A program made the translations under genes and the position numbers. From CAXBMB01 sp963976695 (GTDB taxonomy: Bacteria > Pseudomonadota > Alphaproteobacteria > Kiloniellales > DSM-21159), in contig CAXBMB010000006.1 in the NCBI GenBank assembly GCA_963976695.1, positions 1 to 64,000 of the forward strand: a DNA stretch of 64,000 nt. The letters are read 5' to 3'. Shown one piece after another: positions 16,895 to 26,515 of the stretch (the stretch's first letter is position 1; every line of letters starts with the position of its first letter). The notes beneath the pieces were generated by a model. The model was not told where the DNA came from and searched no databases. It worked only from the letters and a program-made list of their open reading frames with translations.

Positions 16895-17926
16895 TTTCGG
16901 CGCCGGGATATGACCCCAGTTGCTGAGGTCGGCCAGAGCGGTCTCGACGCTTTCTTCCGGACGATAAAAGGTCAAGCCAAGATCGCGTATGATCTTTCCG
17001 TTGTCGAGGCGCAGGCTGCGGCCGAGGTGGCTGCGCAGATAATCGCCAACGCCGGCCGGCTGGCTATAGCTCAGCAACTTCATCAAGCCGGTGCCGAAAG
17101 GCCCGCTGCAGTCGAGCCTGGGCAACTTGCCCTGCCCATAACCCAACCGGCGGATCTGCGCCACCAGGTCGGCCATCGTCAGCCGGTCGCTGACGCAGAG
17201 ATAGCGTCCTTCGGCCTGCGGCTTTTCCATCGCGGCAAGATGGGCGTCGGCGACGTCCCGCACATCGACGATCCCGAAGGTAAGATCCATGATCGCCGGA
17301 TACTTGCCGGTGACCAGATCGACCAAAAGCTGATTGGAGGCGTTGATCACGGCGGATTTCGCCGGGCCTATCACCAGGGAGGGATTGATCGCCACCAGAT
17401 CGAATCGCGGCTTTTCCCGGGCGATAAAGTTCCAGGCTTCCCGTTCCGCCTGCGCCTTGGAGAAAAAATAGGGATTGCGCGTTGGCGAACTATGGTGGTT
17501 CCAGTCCTTCTCCGTCAGTTCCCGACCGTCGGGCGCGTCGCTCACGGCGGCAAAGGACGATGTCAGAACCACCCGCCGCACCGATGCACTCTTTGCTGCG
17601 GCCCGCAACAGGACCAAGGTGCCCTGCACCGCCGGATCAACCAAATCCCGTTGCGGATTCTTCACCGTCAACCGATAAGGGCTGGCCAGATGCATCACCA
17701 CATCGACATCGACATGCAGCCCAAAGGGATCGTCATCCAGCAAATCGGCGCGCACCAGCAAAAGTCGCTCGGCCGCGCCCGGCAATTGGCGCAGCGGCGC
17801 CAGCTTGCGCTGGTCAGTCAGGTCGCGCACCGTGCCAACCACCCGGTGGCCCTTTGCCAAAAGGCGGGCAATGGTGTGCCCCGCGATAAAGCCGGTGGCG
17901 CCACTAACGAGGATCCGCTTGACCAC
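16874..17926 (-). CDS. NAD-dependent epimerase/dihydroflavonol reductase-like SDR
   Basis: Extended short-chain dehydrogenase/reductase, 350 residues, GTG start. The N-terminal Rossmann motif is GATGFIAGH (about 9-17). The active site has an upstream Ser (LTSSFAAVSD) and a Tyr-x3-Lys (YFFSK). Overall it resembles dihydroflavonol-4-reductase and 3-beta-HSD-like enzymes, whose substrates vary widely. It starts 25 bp after lpxB on the same strand and is probably the last gene of the lpx transcript, but no lipid A role is known for it. The final residues (about KANTKSH) and the TGA lie inside an inverted-repeat element, so the original C terminus seems to have been replaced. The family is sure; the substrate is unknown. 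Confidence 0.83.
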   Translation of the reverse strand: MVKRILVSGATGFIAGHTIARLLAKGHRVVGTVRDLTDQRKLAPLRQLPGAAERLLLVRADLLDDDPFGLHVDVDVVMHLASPYRLTVKNPQRDLVDPAVQGTLVLLRAAAKSASVRRVVLTSSFAAVSDAPDGRELTEKDWNHHSSPTRNPYFFSKAQAEREAWNFIAREKPRFDLVAINPSLVIGPAKSAVINASNQLLVDLVTGKYPAIMDLTFGIVDVRDVADAHLAAMEKPQAEGRYLCVSDRLTMADLVAQIRRLGYGQGKLPRLDCSGPFGTGLMKLLSYSQPAGVGDYLRSHLGRSLRLDNGKIIRDLGLTFYRPEESVETALADLSNWGHIPAPKANTKSH

Positions 17927-17951
17927 GGGAAACTCCCTTTTGCACTGTCGT

Positions 17952-19127
17952 TTAGCCTGGGATCAGTCCCAACAGAATTTTAGCGGCTTGGTCGCTTGGT
18001 TTGCCCTGGCCGGCGCCCGAAAGGCGGGTCACCGCCTCCTTCAAGCCGGCAATCTGCGCTTGGCGTTCGGGCCCTTCCTGCATCAAGGGCAGCAAGGCCC
18101 GAGATAGATTTTCCGCCGTGCAGTGCTGTTGCAGAAATTCAGGCTGAACGGCGCGTTGAACCACCAGATTTGCAATCGACACAAACGGCACCTTCACCAG
18201 GTAGCCGACAATGGCGGCGGTGAGCGCGTTCACACGATAGCCGATAACCGCCGGCGTCTGGGCAACGGCCAACTCAATCGCCACCGTGCCGGAGGCGGCC
18301 AGGGCCGCCCGACCGGCCTTAAAGGCGGCATATTTGTCGGCCACCCGCGGTAAGAGGTGAACCGGCGCGGCCCACTGCCTGCTGTGCTGTTCGACCAGGT
18401 CGGCCACCGCCGGCACCGTCGGCAAAAGCACCTCGAGGTCCGGCGTCGCCGCGACCAGCCGGGCCACAGTGTCGCCAAAGACCGGGGCCAACCGCTTAAC
18501 CTCGGAGCGGCGCGAGCCGGGAAGCACGGTCAAAAGTGGTGTGTCCGCGCGGATGCCCAAACGCTGCCGCAGCGCCCCGACCTGCCCGGCGCCATCAAGC
18601 GCCTCGATCGCCGGATGGCCGACAAAGCTGGTCTTCAGACCATGGACTTCAAAATACGGCGGCTCAAACGGCAAAAGCGTCAGCAGATGGTCAAGATAAC
18701 CGGCTATCTTCTTCGCCCGACCCGGTTTCCAGGCCCAGACCGACGGCGCGACGTAGTGCACCAAGGGAAAGCCGGCGCCCTTCAACTTTTTCGCCACCCG
18801 CAGCCCAAATCCCGGCGCGTCAATGGTCACCAGCAAATCGGGCTGAACGGCCCGGACATGGGCCTCGGTTTGGGCCATGCGCCGCAGCAGCCGCGGCAGA
18901 TGGGGCAGCACCTCCACCAGCCCCATAACCGCCAGTTCCTCAATCGAAAAAAGACTCCGCAGCCCCAGCTTTTCCATCTGTGGCCCGCCAACTCCGGAAA
19001 ACCGCACCCGGCCGCCGCTGGCCGCGCTCAAGGCGGTCATCAGGCGGGCGCCCAGTTGGTCGCCGGAGGGCTCGCCGGCGATGAGATAAACCAGCGGCGC
19101 CGCCGGTTTCTCGTCGGGGCGGCTCAC
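17952..19127 (-). CDS. lpxB: lipid-A-disaccharide synthase LpxB
   Basis: GT19 glycosyltransferase, 391 residues, on the cytoplasmic face of the inner membrane. It joins UDP-2,3-diacylglucosamine and lipid X to form the lipid A disaccharide. Family motifs are AGEPSGDQLGA near the N terminus, FSGVGGPQM, APSVWAWKPGRAKKI and LLPGSRRSEVKRL. The GTG start overlaps the lpxI stop by 4 bp (GTGA), indicating coupling. It ends the lpx block; the SDR gene follows after 25 bp. Confidence 0.96.
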   Translation of the reverse strand: MSRPDEKPAAPLVYLIAGEPSGDQLGARLMTALSAASGGRVRFSGVGGPQMEKLGLRSLFSIEELAVMGLVEVLPHLPRLLRRMAQTEAHVRAVQPDLLVTIDAPGFGLRVAKKLKGAGFPLVHYVAPSVWAWKPGRAKKIAGYLDHLLTLLPFEPPYFEVHGLKTSFVGHPAIEALDGAGQVGALRQRLGIRADTPLLTVLPGSRRSEVKRLAPVFGDTVARLVAATPDLEVLLPTVPAVADLVEQHSRQWAAPVHLLPRVADKYAAFKAGRAALAASGTVAIELAVAQTPAVIGYRVNALTAAIVGYLVKVPFVSIANLVVQRAVQPEFLQQHCTAENLSRALLPLMQEGPERQAQIAGLKEAVTRLSGAGQGKPSDQAAKILLGLIPG

Positions 19128-19990
19128 CCGTCTGTCCCCAAATCCAATCCAACAACGAACAACCCGGCGGCGTCGGCGGTCGCCGTCACGATGGCACGAT
19201 CCACCACCAAGGCGCCACCGGCTTCGATGGCGATTCCACGCAGCCCCGCCGCCTGGGCGCCTTCGACCGTTTGGGGACCGATGGTCGGCAGGTCGACGCG
19301 TTTTTCCTGCTGTGTCTTTTTCAATTTCACCAGCACGCCGCCCGGGCCGTCGCGCCGCAACAGCGCCACGCGCTGGAGCAGCTGATCGGTGCCCTCGATG
19401 GCTTCAACGCCCAGCACCACGCCTTGCTGAACCACCACCGCCTGGCCGATATCCAGATGCGCCATGGCGCGCAAAACCGCCACGCCGCGCTGAATATCCT
19501 GCTGCGCCTGCTGATCTGCCTGGTGACGGCCATAGCTGCCCGCGGCGGCGAGAAGATTGCCCAGAACCTGATCGATGCCGACCACCCGAAAGTCCTCTTC
19601 TTCCTCCAGCACCCGCACCATCGACCCCAAAAGACCATCGTCGCCGAACGCCTTGGCGCCGATTTTGAACAGAAAGCGGGCGGCTTTGGCATCGGGACGC
19701 AGTTCTTTAAGCGACGGTCGGGTCACCGGTCCGGCAAACACCAGGTCCTTGACTCCCTTGGCGCGAAGCCAGGCCAGGATCTCCCCCGCCGCAGCCAAGC
19801 GGGCCCAGATATGGTCGACGCCGTCGGTGCTGGCCTGATCGGTGTGGCCGGAAAAAGCCACCAGATACACCGGTCGCCCCGTACGCTGGCAATGACGAAC
19901 CAAACGCCGGGGCAACGCGCCGCCGCCAGCCAGAATGCCGAGCGGCCGGGCGAGGTCCAGGTCTTGAACAGCTTCAGGGGTTTCTGCCAT
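19124..19990 (-). CDS. lpxI: UDP-2,3-diacylglucosamine pyrophosphatase LpxI
   Basis: Alphaproteobacterial replacement for LpxH that hydrolyses UDP-2,3-diacylglucosamine to lipid X (DUF1009 family), 288 residues. The N-terminal nucleotide-binding-like domain begins LGILAGGGALPRRL. The C-terminal DUF1009 catalytic domain contains the DLPTIGPQTVEGAQAAGLRG region. It lies between lpxA (41 bp upstream) and lpxB (4 bp overlap), its expected place in the pathway. This LpxI is one of the markers pointing to Alphaproteobacteria. Confidence 0.95.
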   Translation of the reverse strand: MAETPEAVQDLDLARPLGILAGGGALPRRLVRHCQRTGRPVYLVAFSGHTDQASTDGVDHIWARLAAAGEILAWLRAKGVKDLVFAGPVTRPSLKELRPDAKAARFLFKIGAKAFGDDGLLGSMVRVLEEEEDFRVVGIDQVLGNLLAAAGSYGRHQADQQAQQDIQRGVAVLRAMAHLDIGQAVVVQQGVVLGVEAIEGTDQLLQRVALLRRDGPGGVLVKLKKTQQEKRVDLPTIGPQTVEGAQAAGLRGIAIEAGGALVVDRAIVTATADAAGLFVVGLDLGTDG

Positions 19991-20031
19991 GGGCCTTCCC
20001 CGACAAAGGACAGGGTCTTACCTACCTGGTC

Positions 20032-20817
20032 TTACTTCGGTTGGCTTATGCCGCGAGAACTTTCGGCCCGCAGGAAGGCAATCAATTCCTCGACCGCCTC
20101 CAACTGGGTGAAATCCTGACTGACCTTTTCCAGCCGGTCCTTGAGCGTGCCGTCATCGCCGAACAGCGCCTTGTAGGCTTGTCGCAAGCCATGGATTTCC
20201 TGGCGCGAGAAACCACGCCGCTTGAGCCCGACAAGATTCAACCCACTCAGGTTCGCCCGTTCGCCAAGCGCAATCCCATAGGGAATGACATCCTGTTCGA
20301 TGCCGGACATCCCGCCGATCATGGCATGGGCGCCAATGCGGACGAACTGATGCACCGCGGCAAGTCCGCCGATGATCGCATGGTCGCCGACGCTAACGTG
20401 CCCGGCCAAGGTCGCATTGTTGACCAGGATGCAGTGGTTGCCCACCTGGCAGTCGTGCGCCACATGGGCCCCGACCATCAACAAGCAGTTGTCCCCCACC
20501 TTGGTGACCAAGCCGCCGCCTTGGGTGCCGGGATTGATCGTGACCTGCTCGCGAATCACCGTCTTGGCGCCGATCTGCACCTGGGACATTTCGCCTTTGA
20601 ACTTCAGATCCTGCGGCTGGGTGCCGATGGAGGCAAAGGGGAATATCTGGCTGCCGGCGCCGATGCTGGTTTTGCCGTCCAACACCACATGGCTGTGCAA
20701 GACGACGGAATCGGCCAGACTGACATCGGGGCCCACCACGCAAAAAGGGCCGATCTGCACGTCCCGGCCAAGGGTAGCTGCTGGGTCAACAACAGCACTG
20801 GTATGAATAACGCGCAT
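20032..20817 (-). CDS. lpxA: UDP-N-acetylglucosamine acyltransferase LpxA
   Basis: First enzyme of lipid A synthesis, transferring a 3-hydroxyacyl chain from ACP to UDP-GlcNAc. The 261 residues comprise a left-handed beta-helix of hexapeptide repeats (about 1-185) and a C-terminal helical domain. The catalytic His lies in HVAHDC (about residue 121), and VNNATLAGHV follows as in E. coli LpxA. ATG at 20817 overlaps the fabZ stop by 1 bp (TGATG); a TTG codon just upstream is a less likely start. The fabZ-lpxA coupling is classical. Confidence 0.96.
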   Translation of the reverse strand: MRVIHTSAVVDPAATLGRDVQIGPFCVVGPDVSLADSVVLHSHVVLDGKTSIGAGSQIFPFASIGTQPQDLKFKGEMSQVQIGAKTVIREQVTINPGTQGGGLVTKVGDNCLLMVGAHVAHDCQVGNHCILVNNATLAGHVSVGDHAIIGGLAAVHQFVRIGAHAMIGGMSGIEQDVIPYGIALGERANLSGLNLVGLKRRGFSRQEIHGLRQAYKALFGDDGTLKDRLEKVSQDFTQLEAVEELIAFLRAESSRGISQPK

Positions 20818-21290
20818 CAATCATCCATGATCATGGCAGTAAAATTCGCCTCTGCCGCGATCTTGCCGTCAACCGTGCCGATGCCCCTAAATTTCCAGAC
20901 CGGCCCGCGATTGCGAACCTTGGTGACCTCAAGCCGAAGCTGATCGCCTGGAACCACGGTCTTACGGAAGCGCGCATCGTCGATGGTCATAAAATAAACC
21001 AGCTTGCCGGCAGCCGCCCCTTCAAGGGTTTCAACCACCAAAACGGCGGCCGTTTGCGCCATCGCCTCGACGATCAGTACGCCGGGCATTACCGGTTGAC
21101 GCGGAAAATGACCCTGAAAATGCGGCTCGTTCATGGTGACATTCTTGATGCCGACGGCGGAAACGTCCAACACCACCTCAACGACCTTGTCGATCAGCAG
21201 AAAGGGGTAGCGGTGCGGAATCAACTCCATGATTCCGACAATGTCGATCGGCTCAAACGAGGCCTTTGTCTGGCTTGTTGCGTCAGTCAT
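20817..21290 (-). CDS. fabZ: 3-hydroxyacyl-ACP dehydratase FabZ
   Basis: Hot-dog-fold dehydratase of fatty-acid elongation, 157 residues. The catalytic His61 lies in FQGHFP and Glu75 in VLIVEAMAQ. It sits between lpxD (8 bp overlap) and lpxA (1 bp overlap), the conserved lpxD-fabZ-lpxA order. This placement reflects competition for the 3-hydroxyacyl-ACP pool shared by lipid A and phospholipid synthesis. Soluble cytoplasmic enzyme. Confidence 0.96.
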   Translation of the reverse strand: MTDATSQTKASFEPIDIVGIMELIPHRYPFLLIDKVVEVVLDVSAVGIKNVTMNEPHFQGHFPRQPVMPGVLIVEAMAQTAAVLVVETLEGAAAGKLVYFMTIDDARFRKTVVPGDQLRLEVTKVRNRGPVWKFRGIGTVDGKIAAEANFTAMIMDD

Positions 21291-22314
21291 GTTTCTTCTT
21301 CTGTTCCTTCAACTGACGCTGCCACAAGGTATAGAGGCGGAAGTATTCCTTGATTGGCATCGCGGGGGTTCCTCCATAAGACTCGCCATCATCAATATCG
21401 CGCATGGTGGCGCTACAGGCTGCCAATTTCGCGCCGTTTCCCAAGGTCAAATGACCCGCAACGCCGGCTTGGGCGGCAATAATAACATGGTTCTTCAATT
21501 CGGTGCTTCCGGCAACACCCGATTGCGCCACAAGGACGCAACCCCGTCCCGTGGTCACGTTGTGCCCAACCTGAACCAGATTGTCGATCTTGCTTCCGGC
21601 CCCGATGCGGGTATCCGGCCCGGCGCCGCGGTCGATGGTGGTGTTGGCGCCGACCTCCACCCCGTCCTCGATTATCACCCGACCCAACTGAGGCACATCG
21701 ACGTAGCCCGCCGGGTCCAGCGCAAAGCCAAAGCCGCGCGCGCCCAATCGAACGCCCGAATGCAGCTCGCAGTTCTGCCCAACCATGCAGTAGCTCAGCA
21801 TCACCTGGGCGTGCAGGCGCGTGCCCTTGCCCACGGTCACGCCGTCTTCAATCACGCAATGCGCGGCGATCCGCACGTCGTCGCCGATTTCGGCCCGCGC
21901 CCCGATCACCGAATAGGCGCCAATCGAGACGTTCTTCCCGATTACCGCGCTGTCGTCGATAATCGCGGTGGGATGCACCACGCCATCGCTCTTGGGTTCC
22001 GGGTAGAAGGCCTGGGCCACCAAGGCGTAGCCTCTGTAGGGTTGCTTGGTGAGCAGCAGATCCATCCCGGCCGGGGCCCGCTTGGCCAGCGAGGGATCGA
22101 CAATCACCACCCCGGCCTGGCTGACCTCGAACGCCGCCAGATAGCGCCGGTTGTCGAGAAAGGAAATCGAGTCCGCATCGGCCCTGTCGAGCGGTGCGAC
22201 GTCGCGAATCACCCGCTCCGGATCCGCGCCGTCGGACAGCACGGCGCCCGCGATTTCAGCGAGCGCGCCCAACTTGAGCGGGCCAACAGAGGTAAAAAAA
22301 CGAGGATCAGCCAT
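21283..22314 (-). CDS. lpxD: UDP-3-O-acylglucosamine N-acyltransferase LpxD
   Basis: Third lipid A enzyme, N-acylating UDP-3-O-acylglucosamine. The 343 residues include an N-terminal uridine-binding domain (about 1-105, with NRRYLAAF and YRGYALVAQAFYP) and a left-handed beta-helix of hexapeptide repeats (for example AVIGKNVSIG, GARAEIGDDV). The histidine in the QVGHNVTTG segment corresponds to the catalytic region. It lies 9 bp after the skp stop and overlaps fabZ by 8 bp. Confidence 0.96.
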   Translation of the reverse strand: MADPRFFTSVGPLKLGALAEIAGAVLSDGADPERVIRDVAPLDRADADSISFLDNRRYLAAFEVSQAGVVIVDPSLAKRAPAGMDLLLTKQPYRGYALVAQAFYPEPKSDGVVHPTAIIDDSAVIGKNVSIGAYSVIGARAEIGDDVRIAAHCVIEDGVTVGKGTRLHAQVMLSYCMVGQNCELHSGVRLGARGFGFALDPAGYVDVPQLGRVIIEDGVEVGANTTIDRGAGPDTRIGAGSKIDNLVQVGHNVTTGRGCVLVAQSGVAGSTELKNHVIIAAQAGVAGHLTLGNGAKLAACSATMRDIDDGESYGGTPAMPIKEYFRLYTLWQRQLKEQKKKHD

Positions 22315-22323
22315 GGCTGCTTA

Positions 22324-22902
22324 CTACTCCGGAAGATCGACTTTGGGCAGATCCTTGTTCAAAAGCGCCAAGACATCCTCGGTAATATCCAAGCTGTTAT
22401 GAACCAGAACAACGGCTGACTTGGGCAGCACCAGGTTCGCGCCCCTTTCGACCGCCAACTTATCGATAAGCTGGATCAAGCGGCGCTCAACCTGGGACAT
22501 GGCTTGGGCGAACCGCTTTTCCAGGTTCTTGCGCCGGTCGGCAACGCTTTGCTGAAAGGAGATGACCTTCTGTTCAAGCTCTTTTTTCTTTTTGCCAAAG
22601 GCCTCGGCGGAAAGAATGGTCTGCTGGCGGGCCAACTCCTGATCGGCCTTGCGCAACTCATCCTCCTGGCTCTTGAGCTCGACCTGCACCGCCTTGGACT
22701 TGGCATCGAGCGCCTTTTGAACGCCCTGAGCCGCCGTCGAACCGCGCATGGCGGCCTGCATGTCGATCACCAGGATAACCGGAGAAGCCAATTTGCTCTG
22801 CGCCGCCGCCGATCCTGGCAAAGCCAGAACAGCCAGCATGAGCGCCATTGCAAGCGTTGCTGCCGATAGGGCTTTGCCGAAGAAACGAGATGGCATTTTC
22901 AT
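22324..22902 (-). CDS. skp: OmpH/Skp-family periplasmic chaperone
   Basis: Periplasmic chaperone that shields unfolded outer-membrane proteins on the way to BamA. The 192-residue product has a signal peptide (about 1-35, ending ALPGSAAAQS) and a long charged coiled coil (about 65-150) forming the tentacles of the trimer. ATG at 22902 overlaps the bamA stop by 1 bp (TGATG); the TTG at 22905 is less likely. Adjacency to bamA and lpxD is the conserved arrangement. Sequence identity in this family is low, so the call rests on architecture and position. Confidence 0.9.
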   Translation of the reverse strand: MKMPSRFFGKALSAATLAMALMLAVLALPGSAAAQSKLASPVILVIDMQAAMRGSTAAQGVQKALDAKSKAVQVELKSQEDELRKADQELARQQTILSAEAFGKKKKELEQKVISFQQSVADRRKNLEKRFAQAMSQVERRLIQLIDKLAVERGANLVLPKSAVVLVHNSLDITEDVLALLNKDLPKVDLPE

Positions 22903-25235
22903 CAAAACTGTGTCCCAAAGCTAAAAGTCACGAATGAGGTCTTGTCGAAATCTTCCTTGATTAGCGGAATCCCAAAATCAAGGTTGATCAATCCAAAGGG
23001 CGAATTCCAAGAAAAGCCCGGCCCCACCGACATCCGAACCGTGGAAGAATCGAAGACGCCGTCGGCGGACTGCCCATCGTATCCCCAAAGCGCGCCGATG
23101 TCCGTGAAGATGCGCCCTTGAATGTCATATTCTTCCGGTAGACCCAAGGGAAAGTGCAGTTCGGCGGTGGTTTTATAGTACTGCTTGCCGCCGAGCGCGT
23201 CCCCGGAATTGATATCGCGCGGCCCCAGGCCGCCAATTTCAAAGCCTCTGAAGCTACTGGCGCCCAAGAAGAAACGGTCAGAGACCCGCGTGTTCTGACC
23301 CAGGCCGAACATCTGGCCCACTTCGCCGCCCAGCTTCAACGTCATGCCGTCCAGGATCGGTTGGTAGTACTCCCCCTTGGCGCTGTTGCGAATATAGCGA
23401 ACATCGCCGCCAAAACCGGTGAACTGGTTGGTCAGGGAGAGCTTGAAGCCGGTCTTGGTCTTGAACTTGCTGTCGCGGCGATCCCAGATAATGTCATGGG
23501 AAATCGACGAGCGAATGGTTTTGCCCGTCTCCTCCTGTATCGCCAGGGAAGCATCGCTGTCGACATCGAAAATCTGGCGCTGCTCCAGGGTATAGCGGAA
23601 CAACTGGCGGGTGCGTTCGGTCAAATTGTAGCCGGCGCGCAAGCCACCGCCGAGACGTTTTTGCTTGAACGAGCTTTCGTCCTTATTGTCCGACGTGGTT
23701 CGGAACAGATCAAAACCGGCCGACACATTGCGGTTCAAGAAATAGGGTTCGGTAAAGCTCAGATCGACTTCCGAAGATGTCCCGGAAAGCACCAGGCCGA
23801 GGCGCAGATCCTGGCCGCGCCCAAGTAGGTTACGCTCCCGGAATTGGATATTACCCAAGATCCCCACTTCCGTGGACAGGCCGGCGCCAAAGGTAATATC
23901 GCCGGTTGACTGCTCCTCCACATCGACAGTGATGACGGTCTTGTCCGGCGCCGTCCCCTGCTTGTTTTCCACCGAAACCGAGCGGAAGAAGCCCAAGTTT
24001 TCGATGCGCTGGCGAGAGCGCCGCATCCGTGACGAGTTGAAGGCGTCTCCCTCGACCAGGCGGAACTCGCGGCGAACCACCCGATCGAGGGTGCGAACGT
24101 TGCCCTGAATGTCGATCCGTTCGACAAAAACCTTCGGCCCTTCCTGAATATTGTAGGTCAGGTCGATGGTGAAGTTTTCCCGGTTGCGCTTGGTGCGCGG
24201 GCGGATATCCACAAACGCGTAGCCAAGGTTCCCCACCTCCTGGGTCATGGCTTCAATCGACTGATCAACCGCCGTGGCGTCGTACCAATCGCCTTCCACC
24301 GTCTCCAGATCGGCGCGCAGAACCTCGGGGTCCAGGTCCTTGAGCGTGGCAAGCAGATCCACCTTGCCAAATTTGTAGCGCGGGCCCTCTTCCACCGAGA
24401 AGGTGATGATAAAGGCCGAGCGATCCTGGTTCAGCTCCGCCACCGCCGAGACAACACGAAAATCCGCATAGCCTTCGCTCAGGTAAAACCGGCGCAGCAA
24501 TTCCCGATCGAAGGCAAGGCGGTCGGGATCATAGCTGTCGTCGCTCGACAGGAAGCGGTACCAGGCGGTCTCGCGGGTGGCAATTTCCTCACGCAGGCTG
24601 CCGTCGGAAAAGACCCGGTTGCCGATAAAGTTGATCGACTCGATGCCGGTGGTCGGCCCTTCATTGATTTCAAACGCCAGATCGACCCGATTTTGCGGCA
24701 GCTTGATGACCTTCGGGTCCACGGTGGCGCCAAAACGGCCGCGGCGACGATAAAGATCGAGAATGCGCTGTACGTCCTGCTGCACCCGCGTGCGGGTGAA
24801 GACCACCCGCGCCCGCAGCGATATTTCCGCCGCCAGGTCGTCGTCGCTGATCCGCTTGTTGCCCTCGAAGGCAATGCGATTGATCACCGGGTTTTCGGTG
24901 ATCGTGACGATCAAGGCGTCACCGTCACGGCGCAGGGTCACGTCGGCGAACAGGCCGGTGGCGAAGATCGACTTCAGCGAGCCATCCAGCGCAACCGGAT
25001 CAAAATTGTCACCGGGATTGACTCCCATATAGGTGCGCACCGTTTCCGGATCGACGCGCTGACTGCCTTCGACCTGGATTTCCTCAATGATGCCGCCATC
25101 GGAAATCGATTGGGCGACGGCCGGCGCGATCCAAAGCGCCGCCATCCCCGTTGCCTGGTTAAGGCCATAGGAAAGAAGCAATGAAAGGCCAACAACCTGT
25201 AGCGTGGCCACAAATTTTCTAAAAACAATGCGCAC
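22902..25235 (-). CDS. bamA: outer membrane protein assembly factor BamA
   Basis: Core of the BAM complex, inserting beta-barrel proteins into the outer membrane. The protein is about 777 residues: signal peptide (VRIVFRKF, then a hydrophobic stretch and AVAQS), five POTRA domains (about 40-415) and a C-terminal 16-strand barrel ending in Phe (SFGTQF), the BAM recognition signal. The open frame begins at 25283 with ATG, but GTG at 25235 was chosen because an AGGAGGGG ribosome site precedes it and the signal peptide starts there. It is followed by skp with a 1 bp overlap and preceded by rseP, typical of proteobacteria. Confidence 0.96.
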   Translation of the reverse strand: MRIVFRKFVATLQVVGLSLLLSYGLNQATGMAALWIAPAVAQSISDGGIIEEIQVEGSQRVDPETVRTYMGVNPGDNFDPVALDGSLKSIFATGLFADVTLRRDGDALIVTITENPVINRIAFEGNKRISDDDLAAEISLRARVVFTRTRVQQDVQRILDLYRRRGRFGATVDPKVIKLPQNRVDLAFEINEGPTTGIESINFIGNRVFSDGSLREEIATRETAWYRFLSSDDSYDPDRLAFDRELLRRFYLSEGYADFRVVSAVAELNQDRSAFIITFSVEEGPRYKFGKVDLLATLKDLDPEVLRADLETVEGDWYDATAVDQSIEAMTQEVGNLGYAFVDIRPRTKRNRENFTIDLTYNIQEGPKVFVERIDIQGNVRTLDRVVRREFRLVEGDAFNSSRMRRSRQRIENLGFFRSVSVENKQGTAPDKTVITVDVEEQSTGDITFGAGLSTEVGILGNIQFRERNLLGRGQDLRLGLVLSGTSSEVDLSFTEPYFLNRNVSAGFDLFRTTSDNKDESSFKQKRLGGGLRAGYNLTERTRQLFRYTLEQRQIFDVDSDASLAIQEETGKTIRSSISHDIIWDRRDSKFKTKTGFKLSLTNQFTGFGGDVRYIRNSAKGEYYQPILDGMTLKLGGEVGQMFGLGQNTRVSDRFFLGASSFRGFEIGGLGPRDINSGDALGGKQYYKTTAELHFPLGLPEEYDIQGRIFTDIGALWGYDGQSADGVFDSSTVRMSVGPGFSWNSPFGLINLDFGIPLIKEDFDKTSFVTFSFGTQF

Positions 25236-25330
25236 CAGCAGCTTCCCCTCCTGCGTCGCCCGCTCCCGCGCGACACAAGCCAATGACGACGATGATGGAG
25301 GCTCGGCCTCCCTTGCCCGAACTGAGGCTC

Positions 25331-26515
25331 TTAGGTAACCAATCCCGAGATAAATTCAAAGACCGGAAGACGCATCAAGTCGTTCCAGGTCACAAAGACA
25401 ATCAGACTCAAAACCAGCGCCAACCCGATTTTGAAGCCAATTTCCTGGGCTTTTTCACCCAGAGGCCGTCCGCGAACCAGCTCAATCGCGTAAAAAAGCA
25501 AATGCCCGCCATCAAGCATCGGGACGGGAAAAAGATTTATCAGACCGAGATTTACAGACAACACCGCCATGAACCAGATCACCGTATCCAGTCCAAGCTC
25601 GGCGACCTGGCCGGACATCTCGGCGATGCGAATCGGGCCACCGAGTTCCTCGGTTCCGCGCGCGCCGGTGATAATCTGGCCAACCGCCTTAAGAGTTCCG
25701 GCCGACAACTCGTAGGTCTCGACCAATGCCGCGCCAAACGCGGTTGTCGCCCCCAGCCGAATGCGATCGGTGCCGCTGGCGGTAATGCCCAGGCGCGCCA
25801 GCTTGATGGCGTTGCCGAAGTTGTCTTCCCGTTCGATAATTTCGGGCGTGGCGGAAAACCGAACCTCGTCGCCATCGCGCGCCACCACAACCGCCAGCGG
25901 TTCGCTCAGATTAATCTGAACCAACCGTTGGATTTCTTCAAACCTGGAAATGGTCTTGCCGTTGATCTCGAGAATACGGTCGCCGGATTGAAACCCGGCG
26001 CGCTGCGCCGCCGAATCGGGAATTACCGTCCCAATCACCGGCAGCGTGGTCTGCTGGCCGACAAACGCGTAGTAGCCCGTCAGCAGCACGATGGCGAAAA
26101 GGAAATTGACCGCCGGCCCGGCCGCCACGATGGCGGTCCGCTGGGCCAGGCTTTTGTGATGGAAGGAGTGGGCCTTTTCGTCTTCGGTGAGCGGCCGCGC
26201 CAATCCACCGGCCCAATCACCGGTTTCCTGCCCGGCGCCGTCCGCGTTCAGTCCTTTGGCCGGACGGCTGGTGGCGTCGGCATCGCCGAACATCTTGACA
26301 TAGCCGCCGAGCGGAATGGCGCAGAACTTCCAGCGGGTGCCGCTGCGGTCATTCCAACCAAACAGCTGCGGTCCAAAGCCGATGGAGAAGGCCTCGATCT
26401 TCACCCCACATTTCTTCGCCACCCAATAGTGTCCAAATTCGTGAACGAAAACCAGAACGGTAAGAATCACCAAAAACGGCAACAGGTAGTTCTGGATGAG
26501 CAGCAGAAGTTCCAT
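25331..26515 (-). CDS. rseP: RIP metalloprotease RseP (site-2 protease)
   Basis: Intramembrane zinc metalloprotease (M50), 394 residues. In E. coli the orthologue cleaves the anti-sigma factor RseA and clears signal peptides. The first membrane helix carries HEFGH (25-29) and the third zinc ligand is in MLDGGH near the C terminus. A PDZ domain (about 165-240) holds PDSAAQRAGFQSGDRIL; a second PDZ is weak. At least four membrane segments are evident. It lies between dxr and bamA, as in most proteobacteria, linking isoprenoid and envelope genes in one cluster. Substrates here are unknown. Confidence 0.95.
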   Translation of the reverse strand: MELLLLIQNYLLPFLVILTVLVFVHEFGHYWVAKKCGVKIEAFSIGFGPQLFGWNDRSGTRWKFCAIPLGGYVKMFGDADATSRPAKGLNADGAGQETGDWAGGLARPLTEDEKAHSFHHKSLAQRTAIVAAGPAVNFLFAIVLLTGYYAFVGQQTTLPVIGTVIPDSAAQRAGFQSGDRILEINGKTISRFEEIQRLVQINLSEPLAVVVARDGDEVRFSATPEIIEREDNFGNAIKLARLGITASGTDRIRLGATTAFGAALVETYELSAGTLKAVGQIITGARGTEELGGPIRIAEMSGQVAELGLDTVIWFMAVLSVNLGLINLFPVPMLDGGHLLFYAIELVRGRPLGEKAQEIGFKIGLALVLSLIVFVTWNDLMRLPVFEFISGLVT

